Positions 1 through 10,820 of a stretch of DNA of 64,000 bases are shown here, piece by piece. The notes under the pieces are model-generated. The model had not been told where the DNA came from, searched no databases, and saw nothing but the letters and a program-made list of their open reading frames with translations. Source of the DNA: Rheum nobile (lineage: Eukaryota > Streptophyta > Magnoliopsida > Caryophyllales > Polygonaceae); assembly GCA_027886185.1 (NCBI GenBank), contig WOAB01000156.1, forward strand, positions 248,001 to 312,000, read 5' to 3'. The translations under genes and the position numbers were made by a program. Position 1 is the stretch's first letter. Every line of letters begins with the position of its first letter.

Positions 1-1039
1 GCGTACCGCAGTTGTAGCACTGAATCGGATTATTGCCTTGGCCAAAACGCTGCGTAGACTCATCATGAGTCTTATTCGTTCTTGCTCGGCCAGATTTGGC
101 AAAATCTGATGGTGGCGTGGGGCATTTGAACCCACTTGCCTGAGGCTGGTACTGCACTCGCCTCTGGCTGTTACGCTTCTTGGTCGACTCCTCCAGAGTC
201 ACCTCCAGCTTGTAGGTTGTATCCACATACTGCTCCAAAGTAGAGCATGTGTGGTGCACCATAATCGGCTTGATGTCTGGACTCATCCACTCGTGGAAAT
301 ACCAGATCTTCTGTGCCTCACTGGATATCTCAGGTCCAGCATACTGTAGCAAATGATTGAACTTGGTGGCGAGCTCTGTCACCTTCAATCCATCAATCTT
401 AGGGTATAGGAACTCCTTGTGTTTCTCCTCCCTCATAGCACGAGAGAAGAAACGGCCCGTCATCTTGGTCTTAAACATTGACCAGGTCAACACCGGGCTA
501 TCAGCTAAGCCGGTACTCTCCCACCATTCACTGGCTTCTTCCTTCAACTGTAGAGAAGCTATATGCACTTTCTCTGCTTCAGTGCACTCAACATTACGAA
601 ACAACCGTTCCATATGTGAGAACCAATGAGCCACCCTGACTGGCTCTCCCTTTCCATCATAGCTGTCAAGTCTCATAGAGTTAATGGCCTTTAGCGCTCG
701 GTCATACTCTCCTCTATCCCTGATCACGCCTCCCTGTAGTACCTGGTTCTCTTGTTCCTCAAACCTCGGAACTTCTGGAGGTACTGGCACTCTTTGTGCC
801 TGAGGTGCGATTGGCCTCATTATCTCGGTGATTGCTTGCAGAACAATCCCCCGAATTGCTGCGACTGTCGCTGCATCGAGCACTACTGGAGCGTCGGCCT
901 GAGCTTGGCCATTGCCTCCTGGATTATTATTGAAGACAGACTCACGCTCTCCTGACGGGTCTGCATCAATCCTCGGGTTTGGTCTGGGGTCACTACTCGG
1001 CCCAGCACCAGCACGGATAACGTTCCTCGTGTTCACCAT
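1..1039 (-). CDS. Gag of Ty3/gypsy family 1, copy A (runs off left edge)
   Basis: Reading the minus strand from the ATG at 1039 gives an open frame to the window edge, with no stop in about 346 codons. The protein starts MVNTRN, carries a retrotransposon gag core (VAHWFSHMERLFRNVEC, then LKEEASEWWES), and reaches the first half of a CCHC zinc knuckle (CYNCG) at the edge. It is clearly the same family as the gag at 62220-63551 on the other strand: the core is nearly identical and the N-terminal region differs at many residues. Gag packages element RNA into virus-like particles. The start is chosen because the same MVNTRN start lies at the same distance from the PBS in copy D. The open frame suggests a fairly young copy; pol would lie beyond the left edge. 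Confidence 0.9.
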   Translation of the reverse strand, partial: MVNTRNVIRAGAGPSSDPRPNPRIDADPSGERESVFNNNPGGNGQAQADAPVVLDAATVAAIRGIVLQAITEIMRPIAPQAQRVPVPPEVPRFEEQENQVLQGGVIRDRGEYDRALKAINSMRLDSYDGKGEPVRVAHWFSHMERLFRNVECTEAEKVHIASLQLKEEASEWWESTGLADSPVLTWSMFKTKMTGRFFSRAMREEKHKEFLYPKIDGLKVTELATKFNHLLQYAGPEISSEAQKIWYFHEWMSPDIKPIMVHHTCSTLEQYVDTTYKLEVTLEESTKKRNSQRRVQYQPQASGFKCPTPPSDFAKSGRARTNKTHDESTQRFGQGNNPIQCYNCGT

Positions 1040-1474
1040 CTGTTTACCGATCAAATTCCAATGATTTTATCACATTAATATCATTCTGATATACTTATCG
1101 TAATAAAATCAACTTAGAATAGATCAACTTGGTAATTTCTATTGATGAACTCAAACCGAGTAACTAGGTTCTACAACCTCAACTCACAACGAGCGAACTG
1201 GGAATCAAGCCTAACTGGAGATGGCGAAACCAGCTCGGCTTCTCCCGGGTTCCTCTGAAGAGAACAGAATGCACCCATATTTAACGGGGCAACGGGAAAT
1301 GAATTAGTCTTTCTAGACATAGAAGCAAGCTTACTATATCAGACTGTACAGAAGACATGACTATGAACGGTGTTTTGAAAATCTTTTCACTTTGAAAATT
1401 CAAAGCCCTTTTTAAAGCATTTTCAAAAACGGATAAATGATTTATAAAATCCCAAACCCGTTTTAAAACCTTTT
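1040..1474 (-). other. Untranslated leader between PBS and gag, copy A
   Basis: This 435-bp non-coding stretch lies between the primer-binding site and the gag ATG. The matching stretch in copy D (61773-62219) is about the same length and shares blocks, including one near the gag start. No conserved ORF is visible. Confidence 0.7.
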
Positions 1475-1486
1475 GCTCTGATACCA
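1475..1486 (-). other. Primer-binding site, copy A
   Basis: On the minus strand the sequence reads TGGTATCAGAGC, the usual plant retrotransposon site matching the 3' end of initiator tRNA-Met. It lies four bases inside the end of the LTR and has the same layout as the site of copy D. Confidence 0.9.
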
Positions 1487-1490
1487 CAAC

Positions 1491-3867
1491 TATAACACCC
1501 CCAAATTTTAACCCATTTGGAAAGGTATTACCGCCAGTGACCCCAGTGTTCCTTACCGAGATCACCCAAGGCTTTACCGGATTAAATACAATTTAAGGCA
1601 TACAATGATACATAATGATCAAAGTGTCCAAATCAAAACATCAATCAAATGAAACATGAGTTACGGGATTACAACCCAATCCCGAATAGGCCAAACACAG
1701 AGTTCAAACAAAGTACAGCGGAAGACTAATAAAAGATTTTACAAACAGGGTTGTGATCGTAATGATCATCTGCCCAAGGATCTCAACCTGATTAAAAGCA
1801 ATTATTAAAACATCCAAAAACAACCGTCGTCTTCATAGTCAATCTAGTCTCCTCAAATCTTCACTCTATCTGATGTGCCGAATCGAACGGATGACACCAG
1901 CCCACATGCGGAGAACAAAGTTTGTGGGTTAGTCTACTTGAATAGACTAGCAAGGGTAAAAAACAGAATGGTTTGAAGCAGTTGTAGTAGGTTAGACTCC
2001 TCGTCCCTCGAATGATAATCGAGTACGCTTGTCAACCACCATACTCCTACTGAAATAAACAAGAGGTATGCACAAGAGAAGATTCTGGAAGACTGAATCT
2101 TCACAGAAATCAACTCGAAATGAAACTCCAAGAGATTGAGTCTGTAATGAAATATGACAAATCTGGAATGATTACAGGATCATACAACAATGATTTAAAA
2201 GTTGACTGAGATGCTTCGGTTCACGACCAACCTCATCGCGCACAGCGAATCCAGATTGGAAAGAGAACGTACTATGATCAAAGTCGAGACGAGTTTTCCT
2301 AGCTGCACTAACTTAGCTGCACTACTCGCCCAAGGTATATTAATCATGTGCACTCGGGCACTTATCTTATTTAATTCCAAAACGAGCATTACGTTATAAG
2401 CTTTTACATATCCACACAAGAGATATCGGATCTCCTCACAAGAGATATCAGATCTCCTCACAAGAGTTATAGAAGGGATGAACCCTGAAAGATTTGGCAC
2501 TAGCGAAGTGCGCCTACCCTGTGAAAGGGTATGGTCATGACCACAGAGAAAGTACTGGGGATGAACCACCAAGTACCAGTTATAAAGAACAGCTAAACCC
2601 CCTCAAGGTACATAGCGTTCCTAGCCACTAGTGCTAACTAAACAGTATAGCACAACAACAGTTACTGGATAAATCCACATAAAGGCCCGAAAGGCGATCA
2701 CAGATAATAGCGTTGTTCTAACAGATATACAACCTATTATATGATTTTCAAAACAGTTTAACAAAACCGTTTCCAGACAAACAGAATATTCATTCCAAAT
2801 TAATTACTCAGATAAACTACTGATAATTAATGTAAATATGGAACGAATGAGCAAGAGCGAACCGCCACTTGCCTTACTCCGCAGAATAGTCTAAAAACGT
2901 CACTGGATTCCGGGCTCGACACGGTATAGTTCCGGCAGCACAACAACCTTCGAGTCGACCCATAAAAGGAACCCTAAGTTAGATCCGACATAAACAGTAC
3001 GAATCTAAACATGGCGAAAGAACACGAAAGGAAAGAAGCCACGACGACAACCGACCAAGCCAAAGCCACGAAGGCGTTCTGGGCACTGGCGGCGGTCGTT
3101 GTTCTTGGCGGCGGTCGCCGTGACGAACTCAGACGACACAGAATGAGAGAAAACTCACCCCAAAACACGAGCGGTTCGGCCTCCTTCGACTTGCTTTGGC
3201 TTCTAACCTCCAAGGCTAACCAAAAGCTTCACAAAGGCACTCAGGAACCACACCAAAGCAATACCGGCAAGACCTTCAAATTCCGGCGAAAATACAACTC
3301 CGGCGAGAGGCGAATTTGGCAGAGGTTTGGTGCTGGGATGGCTCAAAACCTCACCCCCAACACCTCCTTTTATAGCCAAAGTGTCTGAAGCGTTCAACCA
3401 AACCCTGAGACGCGGCCGAAAGCAAGATCGGCGCCCTCGATTTCCGCCGGCGACCAACGGGCAATGCCCATTGGACAATCACGGCGGTCGCCGTTTTTGC
3501 CTGCGGCGGGCACGCGGCGGTCGCCGTAAATGCGGCGGTCGCCGTTGACAGGTCTGTCGCGGCCAGCTAGAAGCTGACACGCTGACTCCTCGGGCCCAAC
3601 CACGGCGGTCGCCGTTTCTCCATTTTCCCGCCCGTTCAGCTTTGAACGAACCAGACGTTAAACCGGGATAAAAATTATCGTATGCGAACGACAATTAAAA
3701 TCTAAGGCACCTTGTCTGTATATTATTTCACTGAGAAAAATATTACAGATACAGAGCACATTACAAAATGTCTCAAGCTACCTGAATTAAATCCGACGTA
3801 TACAACGGGTACTCGGGAAAATTCCATAATTCCCAATATAACCTTACGAAATTACGGGGTATCACAT
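1491..3867 (-). mobile_element. 5' LTR of Ty3/gypsy family 1, copy A
   Basis: The minus strand begins TGTGATACCCCG at 3867 and ends GGGTGTTATA at 1491, just before the PBS. The expected last bases are TGTTACA, as in copies C and D, so the final CA has become TA. The length is 2377 bp. It shares scattered blocks with copies C (38965-41936) and D (57751-61756), for example around 3730-3774 and the block at about 1500-1560. It contains several GGCGGTCGCC-type motifs (3090-3615) and a short direct repeat around 2410-2470. Bases beyond 3867 belong to the interrupted LINE; the predicted target duplication is TTAAT (3868-3872), but the partner lies outside the window. Confidence 0.85.
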
Positions 3868-6183
3868 TAATGATGGGGCAACCAAGGTATTTTTCGAGGG
3901 ATATCATATTTGTGATAGTAAGAGTTCCTTGTATTGCTAATTTCTTTTGGTTGGTAACCTTTTTTGTGACTTGGAATGCTGATTTGTGAAAATTTACTTT
4001 TTGTCCTGAGATTTTGCAATATTCATCAATAATATCTTTGATGTCTTTGCAATTTTCCTGTTTAGCTTTTGAGAATATCACAATATCATCTGCAAAAGCC
4101 AGGAAAGGAATACGTGTTCCTTGTTGCGTGATTTGAAATCCAAGGGGATTTCGAGATCTTTCTGAGGCTTGTTGTAGTTTTCTGGCTAGGATCTCAAATC
4201 CTAGGATAAACAGAAAAGGTGAGAGGGGGTCCCCTTGTCGAAGTCCTCTTGATGGTTTAAATATTTCGGTGGGTCTGTTGTTAACAAGGATGGAAAATGA
4301 TACTGTAGTAATGCATTCTCTTATCCAGTTGATAAATTTTTCATGGAATCCGAATTTTTCCATAATTTTAATAATAAAGTTCCACTCGATTCTATCATAA
4401 GCTTTTTCCATATCAAGTTTTAGGGCAATGAAGCCTTCAGTTCCTTTCTTAGATTTAAACGAGTGGAAGATTTCGTGGGCTATAAGGATGTTGTCTTGGA
4501 TGGCTCTGTTAGCAACAAAGGCACCCTGAAGTGGATGGATTAGTTTTTCCATTGCACCTTTGAGTCGTGTTGTTAATATCTTTGAGATTATCTTATAAAT
4601 TGTAGAGCACAGACTTATAGGTCTGTAGTGATTCGTGGAGTTCGGATTGTCGCATTTTGGGATCAAGGAAATAAATGTATGATTTATTTGTTTGAGCAAT
4701 TTTCCAGACAGGAAAAATCCTTTAACTGCTTGGATTACTGATGGGCCTACAATGTCCCAATATTTTTGACAGAATTCTGTTGTCATCCCATCAGGCCCTG
4801 GCGATTTATCTGAGCCGATGCTAAAGACAACCTTCTTGATTTCTTCATTGGAAACGTTTCTAATTAGTTCTGAATTATCCTCTGTAGAGATTTCAGATTG
4901 AATCAACTCAAGATTGCTCTGAATTAGTCTTTCGTTCATATCATCGCTTTTGAATATTTTAATAAAATCATTTCTGATTTCATTTCTAATGTTTTCTTCT
5001 CCAGTGATACTTGTTCCTTCTTGTGTTTTGATTTCTTTTATGATTTTTCTATTTCTTCTACCACTTGCTATTTTGTGAAAATAGCTGGCATTTGTGTCAT
5101 TATATTTGATGTGTTTTACTTTTGTTCTTTGATTCCAATATATTTTCTGAAAGCATAGAATTTTTTCTTTTTTTTTCCAAAATTCTTATTTGTTTTTTAA
5201 TAAGGATTTCTGTCGGGTGACTGCAGAGCTCAATTTGGATTTGAGAGAGTTGTTTTTCAATAGTTTGTAGTTGTGTGAACACATTTCCAAAGGTACTCTT
5301 ATTCCAGACCTTGGCATGTTTCTTGAGTAATTTTGTTTTCGATACGAGATTATACAATCTGGATTCATGGTAGTTAGTTCTCCAAGCTTGTTTGACAACG
5401 TTTCTGAAATCCCTTCTGATCATCCATATTTTTTCAAATTTAAACGGTTGGTTTTTGAAAGGTGTGGCTGAGTCAAGCTCAATAGAGATGAGACAGTGAT
5501 CTGAACTGGAAAAAGCATAGTGTTTAGTGTTGATTTCGGGGTACCATTGTAGGATTTGGGAATGAATAAGTACCCGATCAAGTTTTTCGTAAATGTTGTC
5601 TATTTCGGTTATATTCTTTCGCCAGGTATAGATATTTCCTTGAACAGGAGTTTCCAGTAGTTCACATTCATTTTTAAATTGTCGTAGTCGTATGAATTTC
5701 GTCGGGTTTGGTATTAGACCACCTAATTTTTCAGATGGGTCTAGTATTTCATTTAAATCTCCCATGATAATGCACGGAAGAGAACAATTTTTAACAAATG
5801 CGTTGAAACTATTCCAGAATTCATTTTTGGCAGATTCGTTTGGAGGAGCATAGGTTAATATTAACATAAGTTTTCTGTTCGTGAGCAGGTTGGTATACTT
5901 AATGCTGATAAATCTAGGTTCAATTTGGTCCAGTTCAAGGATTTCATTTGTGAGTTGATAGGTTTTCCACATTGCACAAATCCCACCCGAGAAGCCCGTA
6001 GCAGGGACGCAATAGAATTGATCAAAGCCCGCTTTTCTCCACACTGATTCACTTGGTACCTTGTTTGTTCTTGTTTCAAAAAAGTGCCATTAATTGAATT
6101 TGTTCAATCTTGCAGAAGGATTCAACATCCATCCAGAAGGCTTTCTTTCCGATCCCGCGACAATTCCAGGTTGTAATCTTCAT
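3868..6183 (-). pseudogene. LINE ORF2: endonuclease and reverse transcriptase, broken
   Basis: ORF2 starts with MKITTWNCRGIG at 6183, the N-terminal motif of L1 apurinic-type endonucleases. Endonuclease residues follow in the 6044-5100 frame (GDLNEI, and SSDHCLIS near the end). The RT domain lies in 4939-3868 with KSPGPDGM, YRPISLC, LDMEKAYDRIEW and the catalytic FADD box (FADDIVIF). Two frame breaks are visible: one in a T-run near 6085-6092 and one in the A-rich run near 5160-5175, both typical homopolymer slips. The frame continues past 3867 only because the LTR happens to be open there. The product would nick the target and copy element RNA; this copy is not functional. Confidence 0.88.
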
Positions 6184-8282
6184 AGAAACTCATTTGTGAT
6201 TGTGCCCCATATCTTAAGACATTTAGGGGACTTGTGATCGTTTCTGGATAGTAAGGTTTCCATGAACACAAGGAAATTACTGGAAAAATTCCTTATGTTC
6301 CTAGTCGGTAGATGGCATAAGTATTTTAAAAGGAAATCATTTTTCATCTCATAAAGTTCATTATTGAGACTAGACCACCGAGATTCATAGTGAACCAGGT
6401 GTCTTGGATAACACTTCGTAAAGGAGGCACATAGTTCGCCATGCTTCAGTTTTTTCTCAATCCAATTTTTGCTTTTGTGTTTGTTAGACCAAACAAGCCG
6501 TGCTTGTTTGTTCACTGGTTTATTAACATGTAAACCAAACCCAAATTTCCATATATGATTTTCACAAGTTTTCATTTCATGCTTTGTTTTTGAGGGGGAG
6601 TTCATCCCATCAGTCAGAGAAATATGATTAAACTTTATTTTGAGGTAAAGATTCATACAAACAATGTAGAAACTAACCCATATCACACAAGAGTTCAGAT
6701 CATCACAAGAAAACCAGGTGATACTCAGAGATGTATTGATACAAATTTTCCAGATTTCAGAGGACAAGAATCCAACATACGATAGTTTCTCATCATTTTT
6801 CACAAGGGATTTGTTCCCAGAGGTAGCCCTCTCGAGCTGTTTGTTCAAAAGATAGTTTTTCAAGGCCTTCGATATGTAAGGAACTTTGTTCAGGGTGTAT
6901 TTGCAAGGAACTTTGTTCAGGGTGTATTTGCAAGGAACTTTGTTCAGGGTGTATTTGTTCAAAGAGTGCCACTTGTTCGTATTTGGCATTTTGTGTGCGA
7001 GTTGATGAGGTTCTTCCTCGTACATCTTTGTTGTTTTTGAAGTACTGATGTTTGGTATAACCTGGTCACAACTCCACAAAGCCGGAGACAGGTGATTAGT
7101 CCAATTTTCATGATCAAAATGACAAGAAAAACACCAAACCTTGTCAAAAATAAGATTCCAAAAAAGGTTGAACCAGATAATAAACCTGTAAAAAGGTTGT
7201 CTGATCAAACCAAGTGCAACCAAGCAGTAGCACAAATTCCAGAGCTCAAAACGGTTTGAAAACCAAAAATTAAAAGATTGGTAGAAAGACCAGAAAACAT
7301 TAGGCAAAACTCTACCCAAGAAGTTTCCACCAGAGGTACAAGTCAGGTTGTTCAAGCTCAGATTGGTTACAATGTTCCAGTTGTTCATCCGACAGAAAAG
7401 AAGAGGGATAATATGATTAGCTAGAGGGTCAAAGGGTTGGAACCAACCAAGCAGATACAACATACAACAGAAGAAAGGCACAAGAAACGGCCGATAACAA
7501 GAAAAAGATTGGTCAGGGTTTCGGTTCACAAAGATCTGGATCAGAAGCAAACAGCAAGAAACAGATACAACAACCACAGGATCACGCAAGTGATTCAACA
7601 AAGAATCAAGATACAAGCACCAGACAATAAACATCCAACAGCAGATCAGATTGTAGATCAGGTTTAACTTGAAAGAGTAAGAAGTATCAAGCACAGGTTC
7701 ACGCAAAGAGTCACAACAGAACAAAAATGCTAAACACACAAAAGAGATCAGAGAGAAAAATTCAGAGAGAAGAACCGAGAATCTAGAGTTAGAGCAATAA
7801 GACCTGGATCTTCTGGAGTGGTGATAGGCAGGGTGGTTGTCTCTATGCTTCACACAGTGGTCGTTGCTTCCTTCACCAACTTCCGACCAACTCTCCAGCA
7901 AGCCCGAATCCCACACCGGCACCATGAGACCACCTCCGAGGGAGTGCGAAGAAAGGAAAGGGGGCAGAGGGTTCCACAGAAACCAGATCTGGGCCAGGTA
8001 GCAGATGAACTCCTCACAGGCGCAAGGAAAGAGAGGATTCATCCCAGATCCAAGTCTAGTTTTCGTCTCCCGTTCAGGATAGAGATCGATTTTCTGGGGA
8101 AGATTTGGGGGGTGAAGATCAGAGATCGAATCCAACTTCGTACTCTTAAAGCCATGGGAGATCCAACAAGAATCATAAGGATCATGGGTGCTGGCTGCGG
8201 TTTTCAAGCTCGGCGGCGGAAGCAAATTTAGGGTTTGGGGTTTCGAGAGCGAGAGAGCTTGGGAGCGTTTTTCTCTGTTCAT
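6180..8282 (-). CDS. Long open frame upstream of LINE ORF2 (ORF1 candidate)
   Basis: An uninterrupted 700-codon frame starts at 8282 and ends in a TGA that overlaps the ORF2 start by the four bases ATGA (6183-6180). This is the position of ORF1 in L1-type LINEs. I see no CCHC knuckle, RRM or other known ORF1 domain. The first two thirds are rich in Cys, Phe, Leu and Trp, as expected when T-rich 5'UTR sequence is translated and few stops arise. The last 250 or so residues look more like ordinary protein and include a nine-residue in-frame tandem repeat (KYTLNKVPC, three copies). It may be a divergent ORF1 fused to readable 5'UTR, or largely chance openness. Confidence 0.35.
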   Translation of the reverse strand: MNREKRSQALSLSKPQTLNLLPPPSLKTAASTHDPYDSCWISHGFKSTKLDSISDLHPPNLPQKIDLYPERETKTRLGSGMNPLFPCACEEFICYLAQIWFLWNPLPPFLSSHSLGGGLMVPVWDSGLLESWSEVGEGSNDHCVKHRDNHPAYHHSRRSRSYCSNSRFSVLLSEFFSLISFVCLAFLFCCDSLREPVLDTSYSFKLNLIYNLICCWMFIVWCLYLDSLLNHLRDPVVVVSVSCCLLLIQIFVNRNPDQSFSCYRPFLVPFFCCMLYLLGWFQPFDPLANHIIPLLFCRMNNWNIVTNLSLNNLTCTSGGNFLGRVLPNVFWSFYQSFNFWFSNRFELWNLCYCLVALGLIRQPFYRFIIWFNLFWNLIFDKVWCFSCHFDHENWTNHLSPALWSCDQVIPNISTSKTTKMYEEEPHQLAHKMPNTNKWHSLNKYTLNKVPCKYTLNKVPCKYTLNKVPYISKALKNYLLNKQLERATSGNKSLVKNDEKLSYVGFLSSEIWKICINTSLSITWFSCDDLNSCVIWVSFYIVCMNLYLKIKFNHISLTDGMNSPSKTKHEMKTCENHIWKFGFGLHVNKPVNKQARLVWSNKHKSKNWIEKKLKHGELCASFTKCYPRHLVHYESRWSSLNNELYEMKNDFLLKYLCHLPTRNIRNFSSNFLVFMETLLSRNDHKSPKCLKIWGTITNEFL
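6878..6958 (-). repeat. 27-bp tandem repeat, three copies, in the LINE
   Basis: Three head-to-tail 27-bp copies appear identical. The period is nine codons, so the repeat keeps the long minus-strand frame open and would encode three copies of KYTLNKVPC or a close variant. Confidence 0.9.
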
Positions 8283-8818
8283 TTTTTTTTGTTACTATCC
8301 AATTTTCATGATTATGTTCTCATATTTTTCTATTTTTTTTTAAAATTAAATATTTTTATTGATTAAAAATATTAAAATTTGCTCCAAATTTTTTAATAAA
8401 TATAAATATCATCTAAGTCAACTTATTTAATTATTAATCATTGTTAGGTATGGTAAATTACTAATTAAAAATAGAAGAAGTAAAATTGTTGATTGCATTT
8501 AATGTATCGAATATCAATATTTTTATTATTTCTCTTTTTTTGCGCGGTTCAACTTCTTTTTCTCCTTATATTTAAAAAAAAATAGAATAGATATATATGT
8601 TAGCTTTTGACCAAGTTAATTCGGGTAGAGTTCATGTTCAATCACTATTAATTATATAATATATATATATAAATGTTATCTGATTGTTTATAATCTACGT
8701 TTATCAATTCTATTTTCTTATTTAGTGTTGTATTTGCTTATAAATTATATTTTAAATTTCGCATTGCTATATTTTTTTTTATTATGTTAACCCGTACGTA
8801 GTACGGGTGTTACACTAG
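8283..8818 (+). mobile_element. AT-rich block ending in a Helitron 3' terminus
   Basis: The stretch is strongly AT-rich and has no gene. At 8791-8807 lies a perfect hairpin (CCCGTAC, loop GTA, GTACGGG), followed seven bases later by CTAG (8815-8818) and a T. A short GC hairpin a few bases before CTAG-T is the defining Helitron 3' end. I could not find a convincing 5' TC end, so the left boundary is only the edge of the LINE. Confidence 0.55.
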
Positions 8819-10720
8819 TTATAATAAATGTAAAAAATGGTACCATTTTTTTTTCTTATTCAAGTTATTTTTTATGTTTGTAAAGGTATTCCATTTGTTT
8901 TGATTCCTTTCTTTTGAAACTTTCTTTATTCTGTTTCTTGACTAACCATTGTGATCGTGAACATGACATATTTCAGGAACAACCGAATAATGCTTCAGAT
9001 CATGCTAAACTTGCACTCCTTTGCTGCCACAAGGAACCACTTTATCTCTCTGAACAATACATGCATGATTGCATTAATATACAACTTGTACTACAATGAA
9101 CAAATGTCCCTTTTTTGCTTTGTTTTGATTTTTTCTTTGAACTGTCTGGTATCATAATGAACAAATGTCCTTTTTTGGACTTGAACAATCATTCCTCTAA
9201 GTACTTATGTTGCATGTTGATACTTCAATCTAGAACCCTTTTCATATTGAACAAGTACAATGTATGGTCAAATTTTAACGATCATCAGACTCATCAAGCC
9301 TAGATCATTTTCCATAAGAACAAGTATTGTTGCTTACAACATAAGATTTTATTGTACTATGAACAAACTTTGACATCTATCGAAATGATATGCCCAAGTC
9401 ATATCTTTCTCAAACCTTAAAACCACTACAAAATATAGCAAGTAATAGATGACCCATTCATCCCAAAATCATCAATACTATGAAGATTTCAATTATTAAC
9501 TTTAGTTGAAACACGAACAGACAAACACATTTGTACTTTGTGCAAAGACATACCTACCGACCATCGATTAGACATACACATCGACCAACGAAATAATTGA
9601 AACAGATTCAGATTCATTACTCTGAGATACACACACAAACAAGAAACTCATGCTTTTAAAACCTTTTTGTTGATCCATTGATTCAAGCTTGAATGTCAAT
9701 ACATCTTTGCAATTGTGGAGCCAATCTATCGTGGAGATCGAGTTTTCCGGGCGTGGTTGTGGTTGAGTGCGAGACTCTTGAAGATCCCCAAAGAGGGCAA
9801 CATCAAGGTGGTCGAGACTCTTGAAGATCCCTCATTTAGGTGAGGGCAACGTCATGGTGGTCCATTCTACACTGATCAGTCTGACCTGCGTTTTTCGGTG
9901 GCACTTTCATAGTGCATTTCTCTTTCTTTCCCTAGGTTACTTAGGCTCTTTGATTTGTTTGGTGTATTTTTCTTGCTTGTTTCTGTTTGTTCTCTTATGT
10001 CGGTTTGTCCGGATGCCGATTTATCGGCCTATCGATTTTTCCAACATTGATATGTGGGGTAAATGAAATTCTTACCTTATCTACAAAAAATGTCGTTTTA
10101 GTCTTTTGTTTTTATTAATAAATAATTATTTTTAATAAGTTATATGGTATATTATTAAAAAAAAAAATATTTTTATGTAAATTTTTTAATGAAAAATTAT
10201 TATTTTATAAATTTTAGATAAAATTTATAATATATTAGTTTAATAATTTTATTTATTAATAATTGAGTGAAAGGCAAATTAATTAGGTGACTAGTATTAC
10301 TTTGTACAATAGGCCCCTTAGATGCAAATTTATGTGCATCGTTTCATGCATATTGTAATTGAGATTTTGTCATTTGATCTTCAAATCATTTCTCAAAATT
10401 GTGATTATATATTTGACGGATAGCTCACGAAAAAATGAACTGAAAAAACGTGCGATCTACCTAGCTAGCTACCTTCAATTTTGATAGAGCATGTATCTTC
10501 AAACACATTATAGAAGCCTCTAAATATATCATAACACATCTAAACATATACTTTATATCTCTAATTAAATATTAATAAAAAGACAACTACTCCAAAAAAA
10601 TAAAATCAAAAGAAGCAACCACCCCCAAACCATATCGATCTATGGTCAAAAGCTAGTGCATGTACGTACAAATCTCCATGCTGGCTATTTAAATAACATA
10701 TTCTCCCAACTTACCCCTTT
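8819..10720. other. Intergenic, no gene recognised
   Basis: No supported coding exon appears on either strand; the short open frames lack recognisable domains. The block includes an imperfect direct repeat at about 9769-9862 (two copies of GAGACTCTTGAAGATCCC with related tails) and a very AT-rich part at 10080-10290. The phrase AATGAACAAATGTCC recurs near 9095 and 9157. Confidence 0.6.
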
Positions 10721-10729
10721 ACCATGTTT

Positions 10730-10738
10730 CTATATATT
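10730..10738 (+). promoter_or_regulatory. TATA-like box of the reductase gene
   Basis: CTATATATT lies about 90 bp before the ATG at 10821, a plausible TATA distance for a plant gene with a short 5'UTR. A second TATTTAAAT lies at about 10686. No transcript data support either. Confidence 0.4.
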
Positions 10739-10820
10739 CGTCACCAATTAATTTATCACAACGTACTCCATCATATATTATATCTCTGTAAGATATAACA
10801 CAAGTGGAATTAATTCAGAA

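Larger units (their letters stand above)
3868..8290 (-). mobile_element. L1-type LINE, 3' part cut off by copy A
   Basis: This non-LTR retrotransposon lies on the minus strand. Its 5' end is near 8290, where a CT-rich, plant-5'UTR-like sequence begins on the minus strand and AT-rich DNA begins on the other side. It comprises a T/C-rich 5' region with a long open frame (8282-6180) and ORF2 (endonuclease then reverse transcriptase, 6183-3868). The RT is broken at 3867 by the LTR of copy A; the rest of RT, RNase H and the poly-A tail must lie left of the window. Confidence 0.85.

Noticed and set aside
1475..1486. tRNA-like sequence
   Set aside because: Only the 12-base complement of the tRNA-Met 3' end is present (also at 35408 and 61761); these are primer-binding sites, not tRNA genes.
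3773..3867. C-terminal end of the LINE RT frame (after YLGCPI)
   Set aside because: These codons are LTR sequence of copy A that happens to stay open, not LINE protein.
7437..8231. Plus-strand frames of 76 and 137 codons in the LINE 5' region
   Set aside because: No domain, and they are antisense to the LINE, whose orientation is fixed by ORF2.
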